Shown here in pieces: positions 33,344 through 42,487 of a stretch of DNA of 55,604 nt. Made by a program: the position numbers and the translations under genes. Location: the NCBI GenBank assembly GCA_009777725.1, contig WRLG01000022.1, positions 1 to 55,604 on the forward strand, read 5' to 3'. Under the pieces are notes generated by a model. That model saw only the letters and a list, made by a program, of their open reading frames with translations, searched no databases and was not told the DNA's origin. Positions within the stretch are counted from its first letter, which is position 1, and the number at the start of each line of letters is the position of its first letter. This stretch comes from Oscillospiraceae bacterium (GTDB lineage Bacteria; Bacillota; Clostridia; Oscillospirales; Ruminococcaceae).

Positions 33344-34771
33344 ATGAGAATACTTTATGCCGCATCCGAGGCTATCCCTTACGCCGCCTCGGGAGGGCTT
33401 GCCGATGTAGCCGGTTCACTGCCGCCCGCATTATGCGAAAAGGGGCATGATTGCCGCGTTATATTGCCGTACTACAAAAACATGAAGCAGGAGCTGAAGG
33501 ACGGACTGGAGTTTTTAACCAATTTTACGGTAAACGTAGGTTGGAGAACGCAGTATTGCGGCGTTTTTAAAGGCTCTTTCAAAGGGGTTACTTATTATCT
33601 TTTAGATAATGAATATTATTACGACAGGGACGGGCTTTACGGATTTTACGATGATTGCGAGAGGTTTACTTTCCTTTCAAGAGCAATTATGGAATTTTTA
33701 AAGCATACCGACTGGAAGCCGCACGTCATAAACTGCAACGACTGGCAAACCGCGCTTGTACCCGTATATTATGAGGTTTTTTACAAGTATCAGCATGGCT
33801 ACGAGGATATAAAAACCGTATTTACCATTCATAATATACAATATCAAGGCAAATACGGAACAGAGGTAATCAACGAGGTGCTGGGCATTCCGCTTTATCA
33901 TACCAAGCTTTTGGAATATGACGGCTGTGTAAACCTTATGAAAGCCGCTATTGAAACCTCGGATAAGGTCACTACCGTTTCTCCGAGCTACGCTTGGGAA
34001 ATTCTTGACCCGTGGTACGCGCACGGCTTGGAAAGGGCTTTGAGCGATAAGCAGCACAAGCTTTGCGGATTTTTGAACGGCATTGACAATGATATTTTCA
34101 ACCCCCAGACCGATAACATCATCTACAAAAACTTTTCGGCAAGAAGCTTGAAAGGCAAGGAGGAATGTAAATCCGCGCTTTGCAGGGATTTGGGGCTGGA
34201 AGAGGGTATTCACCCGATTATCGGTATTGTTACACGGTTCGTTTCGCATAAGGGGATTGATTTAATCAAGCATGTTTTCGAGCAGATTGTTAACGATATG
34301 GGCTGTAGGTTTGCTATACTGGGCTCGGGCGATAAAATATACGAGGACTTCTTTAACGAGATGGCTTGGCGTTATCCCGGAAAGGTCAGTGCAACCATAG
34401 GCTTTGTTCCCGATTTGGCAAGGAAGATTTACGCTTCCTCGGATATGTTCTTAATGCCCTCTCAAAGCGAGCCTTGCGGATTGGCGCAGATGATTTCTTT
34501 GAGATACGGAACGATACCGATTGTCCGTGAAACGGGCGGCTTGCGGGACAGTATCCGCGATGCCGGAGGGGAAAACGGCAACGGCTTCACATTCAAAAGC
34601 TACGATGCGGGAGATATGCTTGACGCGGTATACCGCGCTAAATGTATGTATTTCGATGATAAGCCAAGCTGGCGTTCCCTTGTTATAGCGGCGATGAAAA
34701 ACAACTACAGCTGGGGGATTTCCGCAGAGCTTTACATGGGGCTTTACAGGGAGCTTGCGGGGGATGTTTAG
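33344..34771 (+). CDS. glgA: Glycogen synthase (ADP-glucose, GT5)
   Basis: 475 residues behind AAGGTGAG. It has the GT5 N-terminus with the ADP-glucose loop, here ASGGLADV in place of KTGGLADV, HVINCNDWQTALVP, and the C-terminal PSQSEPCGLAQMISLRYGTIPIVRETGGL active-site segment. It transfers glucose from ADP-glucose to the growing alpha-1,4 chain. The Lys to Ala-Ser change at the start of the loop affects a residue that contacts ADP-glucose in the E. coli enzyme. It closes the operon. Confidence 0.94.
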   Translation: MRILYAASEAIPYAASGGLADVAGSLPPALCEKGHDCRVILPYYKNMKQELKDGLEFLTNFTVNVGWRTQYCGVFKGSFKGVTYYLLDNEYYYDRDGLYGFYDDCERFTFLSRAIMEFLKHTDWKPHVINCNDWQTALVPVYYEVFYKYQHGYEDIKTVFTIHNIQYQGKYGTEVINEVLGIPLYHTKLLEYDGCVNLMKAAIETSDKVTTVSPSYAWEILDPWYAHGLERALSDKQHKLCGFLNGIDNDIFNPQTDNIIYKNFSARSLKGKEECKSALCRDLGLEEGIHPIIGIVTRFVSHKGIDLIKHVFEQIVNDMGCRFAILGSGDKIYEDFFNEMAWRYPGKVSATIGFVPDLARKIYASSDMFLMPSQSEPCGLAQMISLRYGTIPIVRETGGLRDSIRDAGGENGNGFTFKSYDAGDMLDAVYRAKCMYFDDKPSWRSLVIAAMKNNYSWGISAELYMGLYRELAGDV

Positions 34772-34813
34772 TCAATTAACAATTAACAATTGACAATTAA
34801 GGAACTGTTTTTT

Positions 34814-34846
34814 AGTATACGTTGGCGGGTAACGTCAGCGTATACT
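34814..34846 (+). terminator. Inverted repeat after glgA
   Basis: AGTATACG (34814-34821) and CGTATACT (34839-34846), followed by GTTTTA. It is a probable terminator of the glycogen operon; it may also serve the next gene as an operator. Confidence 0.5.
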
Positions 34847-34881
34847 GTTTTAAAGAGTATATTTATGAGGTATATTTTGTT

Positions 34882-35754
34882 ATGTTTAGGGATTTCAGCG
34901 GATTTAGGGTTGTTCCTTTGGGGCTTGGCGGGGTTACTCGGAAGATTGTGTTGGAGGATGGTGGCGGCTCTTTGCTGATATTGAAATTTGCTAAAGATAA
35001 GTTGGGCATTTTGATTAAGGATTATCTTTGCGAATATGTCGGCAGTTCTATGGCGAAGCTTTTGGGTTATCCTGTCCAAGAAGTTGAACTGGGTTACTAC
35101 GAGGGCGAGGAATGTGCCGCTGTCAAGATGTTTTCTCATACGTTGGTGTCGTTTAAAGGGCTGGGGACAAGCTCTGCCGATGGGGTTAAGGTCGGCAGTA
35201 AAGGCGAAAATTACAACCTGCAATGGCTTCTGGATTTAGAGATGAAGCAGGGTAAATTCAAGCTGACGCAGGAGCAGTATATTAATTGGGTATGGCAGGT
35301 TTTTATGCTTGATATGTTTATCGGCAATTTTGACAGACATGAGGGGAATTGGGGATTTTTTTATGAGCGCGGCGGCTATACCCCCGCTCCTTTATATGAC
35401 AACGGAGCTTGCTTTTATCCGAAATTGATTGACACGGCTCAGATGAATATGTCAGACGGCGAGATGAGAAATCTGGTTGAATTTCAAACTAAATGTGCCA
35501 TTATATACAAGGGCAAAAAGAAGGCTTTTTTTGAGATTATGAATTTGGTTTTGAAAGAGGAAACGGCAAGCCGAGAGTTTCGGGCGTTTATTAAAAAGGT
35601 TGACGAAACGGATTTTCAGCCGATATTTGATTATCTGATACAGTATAACAAAAAATATAATGACACAATCAAGTTTATTAAGAGGGTGTTCAATTGCCGA
35701 AGGGAGCTTTTGAGGCGATATGAGAGTTCGGGTTATTCAGCGGGCTTTGCTTAA
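34882..35754 (+). CDS. HipA/CtkA-like protein kinase
   Basis: 290 residues from ATG 34882, with GAGGT ten bases upstream. The kinase core has Lys35 in LLILKFAKDK (ATP contact), the catalytic loop IGNFDRHEGNWGFF (Asp151, His153, Asn156), matching HipA's NxDxHxxN, and the Mg-binding PLYDNGACFYP (Asp173). HipA-family kinases phosphorylate translation factors or similar targets and cause growth arrest. No HipB-like DNA-binding antitoxin or HipA N-terminal domain is present. The partner could be the small protein that overlaps its 3' end. Confidence 0.75.
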   Translation: MFRDFSGFRVVPLGLGGVTRKIVLEDGGGSLLILKFAKDKLGILIKDYLCEYVGSSMAKLLGYPVQEVELGYYEGEECAAVKMFSHTLVSFKGLGTSSADGVKVGSKGENYNLQWLLDLEMKQGKFKLTQEQYINWVWQVFMLDMFIGNFDRHEGNWGFFYERGGYTPAPLYDNGACFYPKLIDTAQMNMSDGEMRNLVEFQTKCAIIYKGKKKAFFEIMNLVLKEETASREFRAFIKKVDETDFQPIFDYLIQYNKKYNDTIKFIKRVFNCRRELLRRYESSGYSAGFA

Positions 35755-36109
35755 ATGGAGCAGGGGCGGTGACACCGTCATAATAGGCGAAATGCGGCGG
35801 GAATTGCGGGATAAGTTTACCGTTTATGTAATAGATTTAGACGAGGCTCAAACAGCGGAGGCAATAAAAAAAAGCGGGCGCAATTTATGTACGCTGATTC
35901 CGGGGCTTGATATTGAAGATGACGGCTACTATGTCGAATATCAGCTTGTTCCGTATATAGTGGAAATGCGCGTCCCCGACAGGCGCAGGGAGGATATAGC
36001 CCAAATCTGCGCCCAAAACAACATGAAGCATTACGATGAATTCACCTATTTTTTAAATAACAAAGGCTTCGGCATGGACGAATGGTCGGTTGAGGAAATT
36101 GAAATTTGA
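35720..36109 (+). CDS. Small protein overlapping the HipA-like kinase gene
   Basis: 129 residues from ATG 35720, which overlaps the kinase gene by 35 bases; GAGG lies four bases upstream. The N-terminal 25 residues are basic; the rest is a mixed alpha/beta domain (DKFTVYVIDLDEAQTAEAIKK, YYVEYQLVPYIVEM, RREDIAQICAQNN). I do not recognise it. The overlap implies translational coupling to the kinase, so it could be the cognate antitoxin, a substrate or an adaptor. Confidence 0.55.
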   Translation: MRVRVIQRALLKWSRGGDTVIIGEMRRELRDKFTVYVIDLDEAQTAEAIKKSGRNLCTLIPGLDIEDDGYYVEYQLVPYIVEMRVPDRRREDIAQICAQNNMKHYDEFTYFLNNKGFGMDEWSVEEIEI

Positions 36110-36124
36110 AAGGAAGTAGTCAAA

Positions 36125-37384
36125 ATGAAAAAGTTTATGTCTTGTATTCTTGCAGTGATTATCACGGCGGTATTAATTCCGTTCGGCGGGCTTGCACCCG
36201 AAGCGGCGCAGACTAAGACGATTAGGATTTACTCTTGGAACACGGAGATTCAAGAAAAAATCGAGAGCTTATACAAAGCTCCTGCCGGGGTTCAATTAGA
36301 GTTTGTTATTGTACCTGCCGATGGCGGAGCATATCAAGACAGGCTTGACAAAGACCTCAAAGAAAATCCGGGACAGGTTGATGTTTTCCTTATCGAATCT
36401 GATTATGCCCCCAAATATGTAAATTCTGAATATTCTCTTGATTTAAGAAGTTTAGGGCTGACAGAGCAAGACACAGCACAAATGTACCCCTATGCTCTTC
36501 AAGTCGGCACGTCTGACAACGGAATATTAAAAGCCTTAAGTTGGCACGCTTTGCCATCAATGTTTATTTACAGGAAAAGCATTGCCGAAAAGGTTTTGGG
36601 CAACAGTGACCCCGCTTTTGTACAAACCAGAGTTAACACTTGGAATAATTTTAACAGAGTTGCCGACATGATGAAGAAATCGGGTTATTTTATGCTATCG
36701 GGTTATGACGATGCGTACAGGACTTATACGCAAACGCCCGCTACCCCTATGGTTGACAATAACGGCAGGATAATAATAAGTGACGGCATGAAAAAATGGG
36801 TTGACGATACTAAAATGTATACGGACGAGGGCTATAATAATAAATCCAACTTATGGAGCGATGGCATGAATTGGGGCTTTAACGGAGACGGCAAGGTTTT
36901 CGGCTATTTCGGACCTTCTTGGTTTATTAATTATGTTATGTCAAACGGGAATGCCGTTGGAGATTGGGCGGTAGCTGTCGGACCTGCACCGAGCTTTTGG
37001 GGCGGCTATTGGCTTTGCGTTGCTAAAGGCTCACAGAACACAGCGGAAGCGATTGGTCTAATAAAACAGCTTTGCGCCGACCAAGATAATATGTATAAAA
37101 TAATCGAGGAATTCGGCGATTCGGTAAATAATATTGCGGCTATGGAAGCCTTTGGCAAAACACCCTACAAAAGCCAAGTTCTCGGGGAGCAGAACCCTTA
37201 CGGCGTATATTCGCAAGCGGCGAAAAGAATTGACGCACGCTATTTAAGCGACTATGATTGGAGGCTGACTGAATATTTTCAAAGGGCAATGTTTGATTAT
37301 TTTAACGGCAATGTTTCAAAAAGGGAAGCTTTGGATAATTTCTATAAAGAGGCTCTTGATAATTATCCCGAACTGAAAAGGTGA
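36125..37384 (+). CDS. Extracellular solute-binding protein (family 1 type), no lipobox
   Basis: 419 residues behind GAAAGGAAG, the SD spaced 11 bases. The signal peptide (MKKFMSCILAVIITAVLIP) ends with AAQT and has no Cys for lipid attachment. The mature protein has the two-lobed periplasmic-binding fold of sugar ABC transporters (IRIYSWNTEIQEKIESLY, VDVFLIESDYAPKYV, GYFGPSWFINYVM, AVGPAPSFWGGYWLCVAKGS). No permease or ATPase gene is near, so it is an orphan. Without an anchor it might be released, or be attached through other proteins. It could be a sensory or scavenging binding protein. Confidence 0.75.
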   Translation: MKKFMSCILAVIITAVLIPFGGLAPEAAQTKTIRIYSWNTEIQEKIESLYKAPAGVQLEFVIVPADGGAYQDRLDKDLKENPGQVDVFLIESDYAPKYVNSEYSLDLRSLGLTEQDTAQMYPYALQVGTSDNGILKALSWHALPSMFIYRKSIAEKVLGNSDPAFVQTRVNTWNNFNRVADMMKKSGYFMLSGYDDAYRTYTQTPATPMVDNNGRIIISDGMKKWVDDTKMYTDEGYNNKSNLWSDGMNWGFNGDGKVFGYFGPSWFINYVMSNGNAVGDWAVAVGPAPSFWGGYWLCVAKGSQNTAEAIGLIKQLCADQDNMYKIIEEFGDSVNNIAAMEAFGKTPYKSQVLGEQNPYGVYSQAAKRIDARYLSDYDWRLTEYFQRAMFDYFNGNVSKREALDNFYKEALDNYPELKR

Positions 37385-37391
37385 TAAAGCT

Positions 37392-38054
37392 ATGGAAAAA
37401 CAAAATGTCCGCGCGGTATTTGAGAAAACGGGCAGGGCGGCTTATATTTCTCATCTTGATTTAATGCGCGCGATTCAAAGGGCGGTCAGCAGGGCGCAAT
37501 TGCCGCTTTGGTATACGCAGGGGTTTAATCCGCACGTATACATAAACCTGCCGCTTGCTCTGCCTCTCGGAATCGGGAGCGTTTGCGAGATTATGGATTT
37601 TGCTTTAACGGAAAATTCAGAGCTTGAAGAAATAATCACGCGCCTAAACCAAACTTTGCCGGAGGGGATTAAATTTTTGCGCGCCGCCGCTCCGAAGCGC
37701 AATATAAAAGAAATCATAGCGGCGGAATACGAGGCGGAGTTTTACGCGCAGGGTGAGGAAAATATTCTCGCTCGGTTTAACGCCATGCTGGAAGCTGACA
37801 AAATAGAGGTTATGAAGCGCACTAAAAAGAAGGGGGCTGTTTTAACCGATATTAAGCCCTATATGAATATAGAAGAAGCCGCGATGGACGGCGGGGTGCT
37901 TAAAATTAGGCTGACCCTACCTGCGGGTACGGATTTTAATATAGGCGCATGGCTTTTCACCGATGCTTTTTCGGCTTTTTGCGGCGTTAACTTTGTTAAA
38001 ATTAGTATAATTCGCACAAAATTACTCGGTGCGGATAGGGTTAATTTTGTGTGA
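37392..38054 (+). CDS. TIGR03936 family (DUF2344) radical SAM-associated protein
   Basis: 220 residues. The opening VRAVFEKTGRAAYISHLDLMRAIQRAVSRAQLPLWYTQGFNPHVYINLPLALPLG is the hallmark of DUF2344/TIGR03936. These proteins usually follow or are fused to a B12-binding radical SAM protein (TIGR03960) near rplU-rpmA. Here the partner is absent from the window. The role is unproven, probably a tRNA/rRNA modification step. The gene is eight bases after the solute-binding gene. Confidence 0.85.
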   Translation: MEKQNVRAVFEKTGRAAYISHLDLMRAIQRAVSRAQLPLWYTQGFNPHVYINLPLALPLGIGSVCEIMDFALTENSELEEIITRLNQTLPEGIKFLRAAAPKRNIKEIIAAEYEAEFYAQGEENILARFNAMLEADKIEVMKRTKKKGAVLTDIKPYMNIEEAAMDGGVLKIRLTLPAGTDFNIGAWLFTDAFSAFCGVNFVKISIIRTKLLGADRVNFV

Positions 38055-38088
38055 TTTGTATATATTACTGTTTTTTGTGTATAAATAC

Positions 38089-38117
38089 TTGCATTGTTCT
38101 TAGAAATATGTTACAAT
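38089..38117 (+). promoter_or_regulatory. Promoter of the rplS-lepB-rbgA cluster
   Basis: TTGCAT (38089-38094), 17-base spacer ending TGT (extended -10), TACAAT (38112-38117). Confidence 0.75.
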
Positions 38118-38166
38118 AAATAAGTGTCTTAAAAATTCGTATTTTTATATAGGAGGAGTTTAATTC

Positions 38167-38511
38167 ATGGATGCGTTAAAGCTAATCAGTCAGGACAGTA
38201 TGAAAAAAGATGCGCCGGAGATTCATGTCGGCGATACCGTTAAAGTGCATGTGCGGATAAGGGAGGGCGAAAAGTCCCGTATTCAAATTTTTGAGGGTAC
38301 GGTAATTGCCAAGAAGCACGGCGGAGTGAACGAAACCTTTACCGTAAGGCGGCTTTCGCGCGGCTGCGGAGTTGAGCGGGTGTTCCCTGTTCATTCGCCC
38401 GTTGTGGATAAGGTTGAAACGGTGCGCTTAGGTAAGGTTCGCAGAGCTAAGCTTTATTATCTCAGAAAGAGAGTCGGCAAAGCGGCTAAGGTTAAGGAAC
38501 GTATTAAGTAA
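38167..38511 (+). CDS. rplS: 50S ribosomal protein L19
   Basis: 114 residues behind AGGAGGAG. The sequence is colinear with L19: [11 protein letters not shown]-like [69 protein letters not shown]. It helps form the bridge between ribosomal subunits. It leads the Firmicutes cluster rplS-lepB-rbgA. Confidence 0.97.
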   Translation: MDALKLISQDSMKKDAPEIHVGDTVKVHVRIREGEKSRIQIFEGTVIAKKHGGVNETFTVRRLSRGCGVERVFPVHSPVVDKVETVRLGKVRRAKLYYLRKRVGKAAKVKERIK

Positions 38512-38547
38512 TTGACCGCTTTAAAAAGGGAAAGGATGGTCGGCGTT

Positions 38548-39126
38548 ATGGCTAAGTATGAATTGGATTACGAGATTCTGGAAAAAGAGCCTAAACAGGG
38601 CAAAAGCGGGTTTGAGGAGCTTTTTGAATGGACGGAAACGCTTCTGTTCGCGTTTTTTATAGTGATTCTCATCTTTACCTTTATATTGAGAATCGCCAAT
38701 GTGGACGGCGAATCCATGCTTCCGACGCTTGAAAACGGTGACAGGCTTATTATCTCGCATATCGGCTACTCTCCCGCGCACGGCGATATTGTAATCGTTG
38801 ACAGCCAAGGCTTGGGTAAGGTGATTGTAAAGCGTGTGATTGCCGTTGAGGGACAGCAGATTGATATTAATTTCGGCAATGGTGCGGTTATGGTAGACGG
38901 CAGGGAGCTTCAAGAGGATTATATTAATGCTTTGACTATGCTGGGCGCGGATGTCCGCGATTATCCCGTAACGATTCCGTCCGGGCATGTCTTTGTTATG
39001 GGTGACAATCGCATGAATTCAACCGACAGCAGAAGCGAAGAGGTTGGCTTTGTTCCCGAAGAAGATGTTTTGGGCAAGGTGGTTCTCAGAATTTTCCCGT
39101 TTAACGCGCTGGGCGTACCTGCGTAG
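38548..39126 (+). CDS. lepB: Signal peptidase I
   Basis: 192 residues from ATG 38548; AAAGGA lies 11 bases upstream. ATG 38536 is possible. A charged N-terminus is followed by one membrane helix (about 31-50) and the S26 catalytic domain, with Ser56 in DGESMLPTL, Lys95 in KVIVKRVIAVEG and the GHVFVMGDNRMNSTDSR box near residue 155. It cuts signal peptides of exported proteins, which are many in this window. Confidence 0.93.
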   Translation: MAKYELDYEILEKEPKQGKSGFEELFEWTETLLFAFFIVILIFTFILRIANVDGESMLPTLENGDRLIISHIGYSPAHGDIVIVDSQGLGKVIVKRVIAVEGQQIDINFGNGAVMVDGRELQEDYINALTMLGADVRDYPVTIPSGHVFVMGDNRMNSTDSRSEEVGFVPEEDVLGKVVLRIFPFNALGVPA

Positions 39127-39137
39127 AGGAGTTTAAT

Positions 39138-39998
39138 ATGAGCGAAGTAACGTCTGTGCAATGGTTTCCCGGTCATATGGCAAAGACCAAGCGGTTAATA
39201 AAGGAAAATCTGCCGCTGGTTGATGCTGTTATAGAAATTATTGACGCCAGAATACCGCAATCCAGCGCGAACCCGGATTTACGAAAGCTTATAGGCGGCA
39301 AAACCAAGCTTGTTCTTCTTAACAAATGTGACTATGCCGATGGTAATGCCACTGCCAAGTGGGTGGAATGGTATAAAAAGCAGGGTGTAATTGCCCTGCC
39401 CGCCGACTGCCGGAGCGGCAAAGGGCTCAATAGGTTTACACCATCCGTCAAGCTTGCTTTGGCGGATTTGATTTCAAAAAACGAAACCAAGGGCATGGCG
39501 GGCAAAAGCTTGCGGCTTATGGTCGTCGGAATACCTAACGTGGGCAAATCTTCGCTGATTAACCGCCTTTCGGGGCGAAAAAAAACTAAGGTTGAGGATA
39601 GACCGGGGGTCACGCGTGAAAAGCAATGGGTTAAGCTTGCGGGCGGTCTTGAATTGCTTGATATGCCGGGCGTTTTATGGGCTAAGTTTGAAGACCCTCT
39701 GGTCGGTGAAAGGCTTGCCTTTACGGGTGCCGTCAAGGATGATGTAACGGATACGGAGGCTCTTGCCGGAAGATTGCTCTTAACTCTGTCACGCTCATAT
39801 CGTGATAACCTTAGGTTGCGGTACAAGATTGAAATAGACGATAGCGATGATGGGCACAGTCTGCTCTTAAAAGCCGCCAAAAGCAGAGGGATGCTGTTAC
39901 AAGGCGGTGAGGTGGACTCGGAACGCGCCGCAATAGCTATTTTAGACGAATACCGCGCAGGAAAGCTGGGGCGTGTCACGCTTGAATTGCCGACATAG
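39138..39998 (+). CDS. rbgA: Ribosome biogenesis GTPase RbgA (YlqF)
   Basis: 286 residues. Circularly permuted GTPase: G4 (LLNKCD) near residue 60 comes before G1 (VVGIPNVGKSSLINRL) near residue 130 and G3 (LLDMPGVLW). The N-terminal QWFPGHMAKTKRLI is diagnostic. It promotes late 50S assembly in Firmicutes. It lies 11 bases after lepB in the common order rplS-lepB-rbgA. Confidence 0.95.
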   Translation: MSEVTSVQWFPGHMAKTKRLIKENLPLVDAVIEIIDARIPQSSANPDLRKLIGGKTKLVLLNKCDYADGNATAKWVEWYKKQGVIALPADCRSGKGLNRFTPSVKLALADLISKNETKGMAGKSLRLMVVGIPNVGKSSLINRLSGRKKTKVEDRPGVTREKQWVKLAGGLELLDMPGVLWAKFEDPLVGERLAFTGAVKDDVTDTEALAGRLLLTLSRSYRDNLRLRYKIEIDDSDDGHSLLLKAAKSRGMLLQGGEVDSERAAIAILDEYRAGKLGRVTLELPT

Positions 39999-40030
39999 CC
40001 GTCAAATTGCTTTTGAAAGGAGTATAAGCT

Positions 40031-41311
40031 ATGGCTGATATAAAAATCACTCCGTCAAGGTTAAGCGGCGAATTAACCATGCCGTCTTCAAAAAGCTATT
40101 CTCACAGAATGATTATCGCCGCCGCTCTTGCCGCGGACGGCATTTCGGTTATCTCTAATATCAGCGAATCCGAAGATGTAGCCGCAACCTGCAGTGCAAT
40201 CAAGGAATTAGGAGCAAGGGTTGACATACTCGGCGACACTTATACAATATCCGGCATAAAAGCCCCCCCTAAAACAGCCTCAATAGACTGCTTCGAGAGC
40301 GGCTCAACATTGCGCTTTCTTATACCCGTAGCCGCCGCGCTGGGTTGTGATGCGGAATATTACGGCTCGGGAAAGCTGCCGACCCGACCGATTGGGGCTT
40401 ATAAATCAGCTTTGGCGGCAAACGGTGTTTCATTTTCTCATACAGATGGTATAATGCCTTTTAATGTATACGGAAAGTTAAATTGCGGCAGGTTTGAGTT
40501 TGCGGGTGATGTTTCATCGCAATTCATTACGGGGCTGTTGTTCGCGTTGCCGCTTTGCGAGGGAGATTCCGAAATAAAGCTTACCTCCGAGTTAGAATCA
40601 AAGCCGTATGTAGATATGACGGTATCGGTGCTGAAAAGCTTCTCGGTTGAAGTCGAAGAGGCTGTAGCTGAGGACGGTCTTTTGACATATTATGTCAAGG
40701 GAGGGCAGAGGTATGCCCCTCAAAGTTTAACTGTTGAGGGTGATTATTCTCAGGCGGCTTTCTTTTTTACGGCTAACGCTTTGGGCTCAAATATAGAAAT
40801 TGTAAATTTAAATGTTAATTCTATCCAAGGTGATAAAAAAATACTTGAAATTTTGCATAAAATAGGGTATAATAAATTAAATTGCCACTCACCCGGGGAA
40901 TATGAACCATTTACCGTTGATGTAAAGGATATACCCGACCTTGTTCCCATACTTGCGGTGATGGGGTGCTTTACAAGCGGCGTTTCAAGGATTGTAAATG
41001 CCAAGCGGCTTAAAATTAAGGAAAGCGACCGCCTTACCGCCATTGCCGATGCGCTGAACGCGATTGGGGGGAAGGTTAAAGCTTATGATGATTCTTTAGA
41101 AATATATCCTATCAAGAAATTTAGCGGAGGAATGGTTGACGGCTGTAACGACCACCGCATTGTGATGGCGGCGGCTATAGCCTCAACCATGTCGTCAGAT
41201 GATATGATTATACGCGGCTACAACGCCGTAAGCAAGAGCTATCCTATGTTTTGGAAGGATTTCATATCCCTCGGGGGGAATATTTGCTATACAGATTTTA
41301 AACAGACTTAG
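40031..41311 (+). CDS. aroA: 3-phosphoshikimate 1-carboxyvinyltransferase (EPSP synthase)
   Basis: 426 residues behind GAAAGGAG. Conserved segments include LTMPSSKSYSHRMIIAAALA, CFESGSTLRFLIPVAAALG, and KESDRLTAIADALNAIGG near the C-terminus with DHRIVMAAAIAS. It makes EPSP from shikimate-3-phosphate and PEP in aromatic amino acid synthesis. The start of the next gene, aroC, is 25 bases on, so the two form a small operon inserted between rbgA and rnhB. Confidence 0.95.
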   Translation: MADIKITPSRLSGELTMPSSKSYSHRMIIAAALAADGISVISNISESEDVAATCSAIKELGARVDILGDTYTISGIKAPPKTASIDCFESGSTLRFLIPVAAALGCDAEYYGSGKLPTRPIGAYKSALAANGVSFSHTDGIMPFNVYGKLNCGRFEFAGDVSSQFITGLLFALPLCEGDSEIKLTSELESKPYVDMTVSVLKSFSVEVEEAVAEDGLLTYYVKGGQRYAPQSLTVEGDYSQAAFFFTANALGSNIEIVNLNVNSIQGDKKILEILHKIGYNKLNCHSPGEYEPFTVDVKDIPDLVPILAVMGCFTSGVSRIVNAKRLKIKESDRLTAIADALNAIGGKVKAYDDSLEIYPIKKFSGGMVDGCNDHRIVMAAAIASTMSSDDMIIRGYNAVSKSYPMFWKDFISLGGNICYTDFKQT

Positions 41312-41336
41312 ACCCCCGATTGAAAGGATGAAAAAA

Positions 41337-42431
41337 ATGGCGTCATTTTGGAAACATAATTTTTCGGTGTCTCTTTTCGGAGAATCCCACGGACCTGCAA
41401 TCGGCGTTGTCATGGACAATATGCCGTCGGGAGAATACATTGACACTGAAAAGCTGAAGCAATTTATGCGCCGCCGCGCGCCTAAAAAGGGTGACCCATA
41501 TTCAACTCAGCGAAGCGAGGCGGATATGCCCAATATCATCTCCGGCGTGCATAACGGCTACACGACCGGCGCGCCTCTTACCGCGTTTATCAGCAATTCA
41601 GACGCTCTTTCCAAGGACTACTCCAATATAGCGAAGCTTCCCCGCCCCGGGCACGCGGACTATACGGGTGCGGTCAGATATAAGGGCTTTAACGATGTTC
41701 GCGGGGGAGGGCATTTTTCGGGCAGACTTACGGCAGCCCTTTGCTTTGCGGGCTCGGTTTGCGGTCAGATTCTTGAACGCAGGTCAATTTACACGGGCGC
41801 GCACATTGCGCGAATCCATAAAATTAAAGATAAACGCTTTAACCCCTGCGGTATAGAGCGTGAGGAAATCATTGCGCTCAGGCATAAAAAATTCCCCGTC
41901 ATAAGCGTTAAAAAGGGGGAAGCTATGCTTGAAGACATTAAAAGAGCGCGGGACAGTATGGACAGTTTAGGCGGGATTATTGAATGTGCCTCCATAAACC
42001 TGCCTGCGGGAATAGGCTCGCCTATTTTTGACGGCTTGGAAAACAGCATAGCTCATCTTATGTTCGGAATTCCCGCCGTTAAGGGGCTTGAATTCGGCGC
42101 GGGCTTTGAAGCCGCCGCTATGCTGGGAAGTCAAAACAACGATGAATTTTATGTTGATGAGCGCGGACACGTTAAAACCAGAACCAATCACCACGGGGGT
42201 ATCCTCGGCGGCATATCATCGGGTATGCCTTTAATCATTCAAGTCGCGTTTAAGCCGACCCCCTCAATCGGTAAAGAGCAAAACACCGTAAATTTAAGAA
42301 AGCAAACGGATGAAATATTAAACATATCCGGCAGGCACGACCCTTGCATTGTCCCCCGCGCAGTGCCTTGCGTGGAGGCGGCTGTTAATATTGCTCTGCT
42401 TTCGCATATGATGGATTATCCGAATTTTTAA
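41337..42431 (+). CDS. aroC: Chorismate synthase
   Basis: 364 residues from ATG 41337, eight bases after AAAGGA. ATG 41328 sits directly on the SD. The motifs SLFGESHGPAIGV, MRRRAPKKGDPYSTQRSEAD, RPGHADYTGAVRYKGFNDVRGGGHFSGRLTA, and RHDPCIVPRAVPCVEA are intact. It is an FMN-dependent enzyme that converts EPSP to chorismate, the step after AroA. Confidence 0.95.
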   Translation: MASFWKHNFSVSLFGESHGPAIGVVMDNMPSGEYIDTEKLKQFMRRRAPKKGDPYSTQRSEADMPNIISGVHNGYTTGAPLTAFISNSDALSKDYSNIAKLPRPGHADYTGAVRYKGFNDVRGGGHFSGRLTAALCFAGSVCGQILERRSIYTGAHIARIHKIKDKRFNPCGIEREEIIALRHKKFPVISVKKGEAMLEDIKRARDSMDSLGGIIECASINLPAGIGSPIFDGLENSIAHLMFGIPAVKGLEFGAGFEAAAMLGSQNNDEFYVDERGHVKTRTNHHGGILGGISSGMPLIIQVAFKPTPSIGKEQNTVNLRKQTDEILNISGRHDPCIVPRAVPCVEAAVNIALLSHMMDYPNF

Positions 42432-42487
42432 ATTATATGAATTATAATCAAAATTTAACCGCCGCCGAACAAAGGGAAAAGCGTTAC

